Below the pieces are notes generated by a model, which saw only the letters and a list, made by a program, of their open reading frames with translations, made no database searches and was not told where the DNA came from. Shown piece by piece: positions 14,300-15,217 of a DNA stretch of 15,217 nucleotides. Source of the stretch: Chloroflexota bacterium (GTDB lineage: Bacteria > Chloroflexota > Anaerolineae > Anaerolineales > DRMV01); NCBI GenBank assembly GCA_013154225.1, contig JAADCW010000115.1, positions 1 through 15,217 of the forward strand, written 5' to 3'. Numbering within the stretch: position 1 is the stretch's first letter; each line of letters starts with the position of its first letter. Both the position numbers and the translations under genes were made by a program.

Positions 14300-14335
14300 C
14301 AACAAACAAAACGGCGGTGCAAAAATGCACCGCCG
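14300..14335 (-). terminator. Rho-independent terminator of the right-edge gene
   Basis: A perfect ten-base stem, CGGCGGTGCA (14312-14321) with TGCACCGCCG (14326-14335) and loop AAAA, is followed on the minus strand by TTTTGTTTGTTGTTT. It lies 31 bases beyond the stop of the minus-strand gene. On the plus strand no T-run follows, so it serves the lipoprotein gene poorly. Confidence 0.88.
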
Positions 14336-14366
14336 CTGCCTTGCAGGGCCATAATTGAAGGAAAAA

Positions 14367-15217
14367 TTACGGGATCCAACGCTGAACCGAAGATTCTTCA
14401 CAGGCCTGCAACGTGTTGTGTTCCCAGACGCATACCCGAGCCACATAACGCACCGAACCATTGCTCACGTCCACGGGGCCCAGGGGCACCTGGTCGTCAA
14501 TCTGGCCGCTGGCGCCAACCATAGGGCGCACTTTGAGCCACTGCACTTCGCCCGTTTCGGCTTCAAAAACCTCGATGATCGCCCGGGCGTCGCTGGGGAT
14601 CACCTGATCCGAACCCGTATAGAACACCGTGGCCCGTAACTGCAACACATTGTCGTCGCTCAAAATCGTGGTCATCTGAATGTGCCACGACGACGAAGCC
14701 GCATCCAGTTTGCGCAGGGGGAGGAGTTCCGAAGCATGCTCTTCGTAGAACTCCTTACCGCGTGCCTCAACAAACACCGAACCGCTTTGCTTGTTGAAGC
14801 ACAGGGTCAAATTTTCGAAATCCTGACAAAAGTTGGGGCCCTCTTCATAGCGCTCATCCACGGGTTCCCCAACCACATTCCATCCACCCAAATAGCGCTG
14901 GATGTATTCGACGAACAAATTGGGGACGTTATGCCCATTGCGGTAACTCAACGCAGGGTCGTTGACCCGCTCTGCCGCCTGTTGTACCCTTTCCGCGTTG
15001 ATAGGGTAAAACTTCGCCCCCGCGTCAGGGTAATCGAGGGGAAGTGCCAGCACGGCGTTTTCATAAATCACGATGACCGACCCGTTGTAAATAAAAGGGC
15101 CAGCAATATAGAGGCCCAATACTTCCTCCCCGCCTCCCATCTGCCAAAACGAACGGAAAGGCGGAGGACCGGCCAACGCGTTCCCCATGATAATGGGCGT
15201 GGGTTGCCCAGGCGCAT
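14367..15217 (-). CDS. Unknown protein, N-terminus beyond the right edge
   Basis: The frame ends at TAA (14367-14369) and stays open to the right edge, giving at least 283 codons. An ATG lies at 15188, but the residues before it (APGQPTPII) read as ordinary protein with the Pro/Thr flavour seen in this organism's secreted proteins, so the true start is probably outside the window. The visible part is largely soluble: a beta-type segment (YIAGPFIYNGSVIVIYE), a helical stretch (AERVQQAAERVND), an FCQDFENLTLCF segment with two cysteines five to ten residues apart, and a beta-rich C-terminus with two more cysteines (VCVWEHNTLQACEESS). I do not recognise the family. Paired cysteines and Pro/Thr bias suggest an exported protein, perhaps an enveloped partner of the nearby lipoprotein. 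Confidence 0.8.
   Translation of the reverse strand, partial: APGQPTPIIMGNALAGPPPFRSFWQMGGGEEVLGLYIAGPFIYNGSVIVIYENAVLALPLDYPDAGAKFYPINAERVQQAAERVNDPALSYRNGHNVPNLFVEYIQRYLGGWNVVGEPVDERYEEGPNFCQDFENLTLCFNKQSGSVFVEARGKEFYEEHASELLPLRKLDAASSSWHIQMTTILSDDNVLQLRATVFYTGSDQVIPSDARAIIEVFEAETGEVQWLKVRPMVGASGQIDDQVPLGPVDVSNGSVRYVARVCVWEHNTLQACEESSVQRWIP

Overview
The window looks like chromosomal DNA of a bacterium of the phylum Chloroflexota, probably class Anaerolineae or a close relative. This is an inference from gene content and style: GC-rich DNA, extracytoplasmic proteins with long Thr-Pro linkers, a LysM lipoprotein, a SecG plus solute-binding protein pair, tandem AI-2E-family membrane proteins and a menaquinone-type Fe-S oxidoreductase. 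I saw no rRNA, tRNA, CRISPR array, intact insertion sequence or phage gene.

Left part (1-3554). The left edge may hold the start of a minus-strand membrane protein, followed by a short array of a 24-base repeat. A PHP-type metallohydrolase (minus) and secG (plus) diverge from an 88-base gap in which two near-consensus promoters overlap on opposite strands. secG is followed at 14 bases by a family 5 (peptide-type) solute-binding protein without permease or ATPase genes, and a strong terminator closes this unit.

Middle part (3555-6050). A gene-free stretch of about 425 bases carries a second copy of the repeat, then -10-like boxes and a perfect 12-base palindrome ahead of a 670-residue membrane Fe-S oxidoreductase. 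That protein has the architecture of FadF/EtfD, which passes electrons from electron-transferring flavoprotein to menaquinone in fatty-acid oxidation. A hairpin terminator separates it from the convergent operon.

Right-centre (6081-13223). Six minus-strand genes with gaps of 7 to 21 bases appear to form one operon read from a promoter near 13200: a single-pass TPR protein, a YhaM-like HD exoribonuclease, two AI-2E-family membrane proteins, a 59-residue small protein, and a three-domain protein. The last one joins a degenerate response-regulator receiver, a roadblock-like domain and a C-terminal domain resembling an IS200/IS605 (Y1) transposase whose catalytic residues are missing. This is the most unusual object in the window.

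Right end (13224-15217). A LysM lipoprotein is read divergently from the TPR operon, from an extended -10 box so close to its ATG that the mRNA is probably leaderless. A convergent minus-strand gene of unknown function enters from beyond the right edge and ends at a hairpin terminator.
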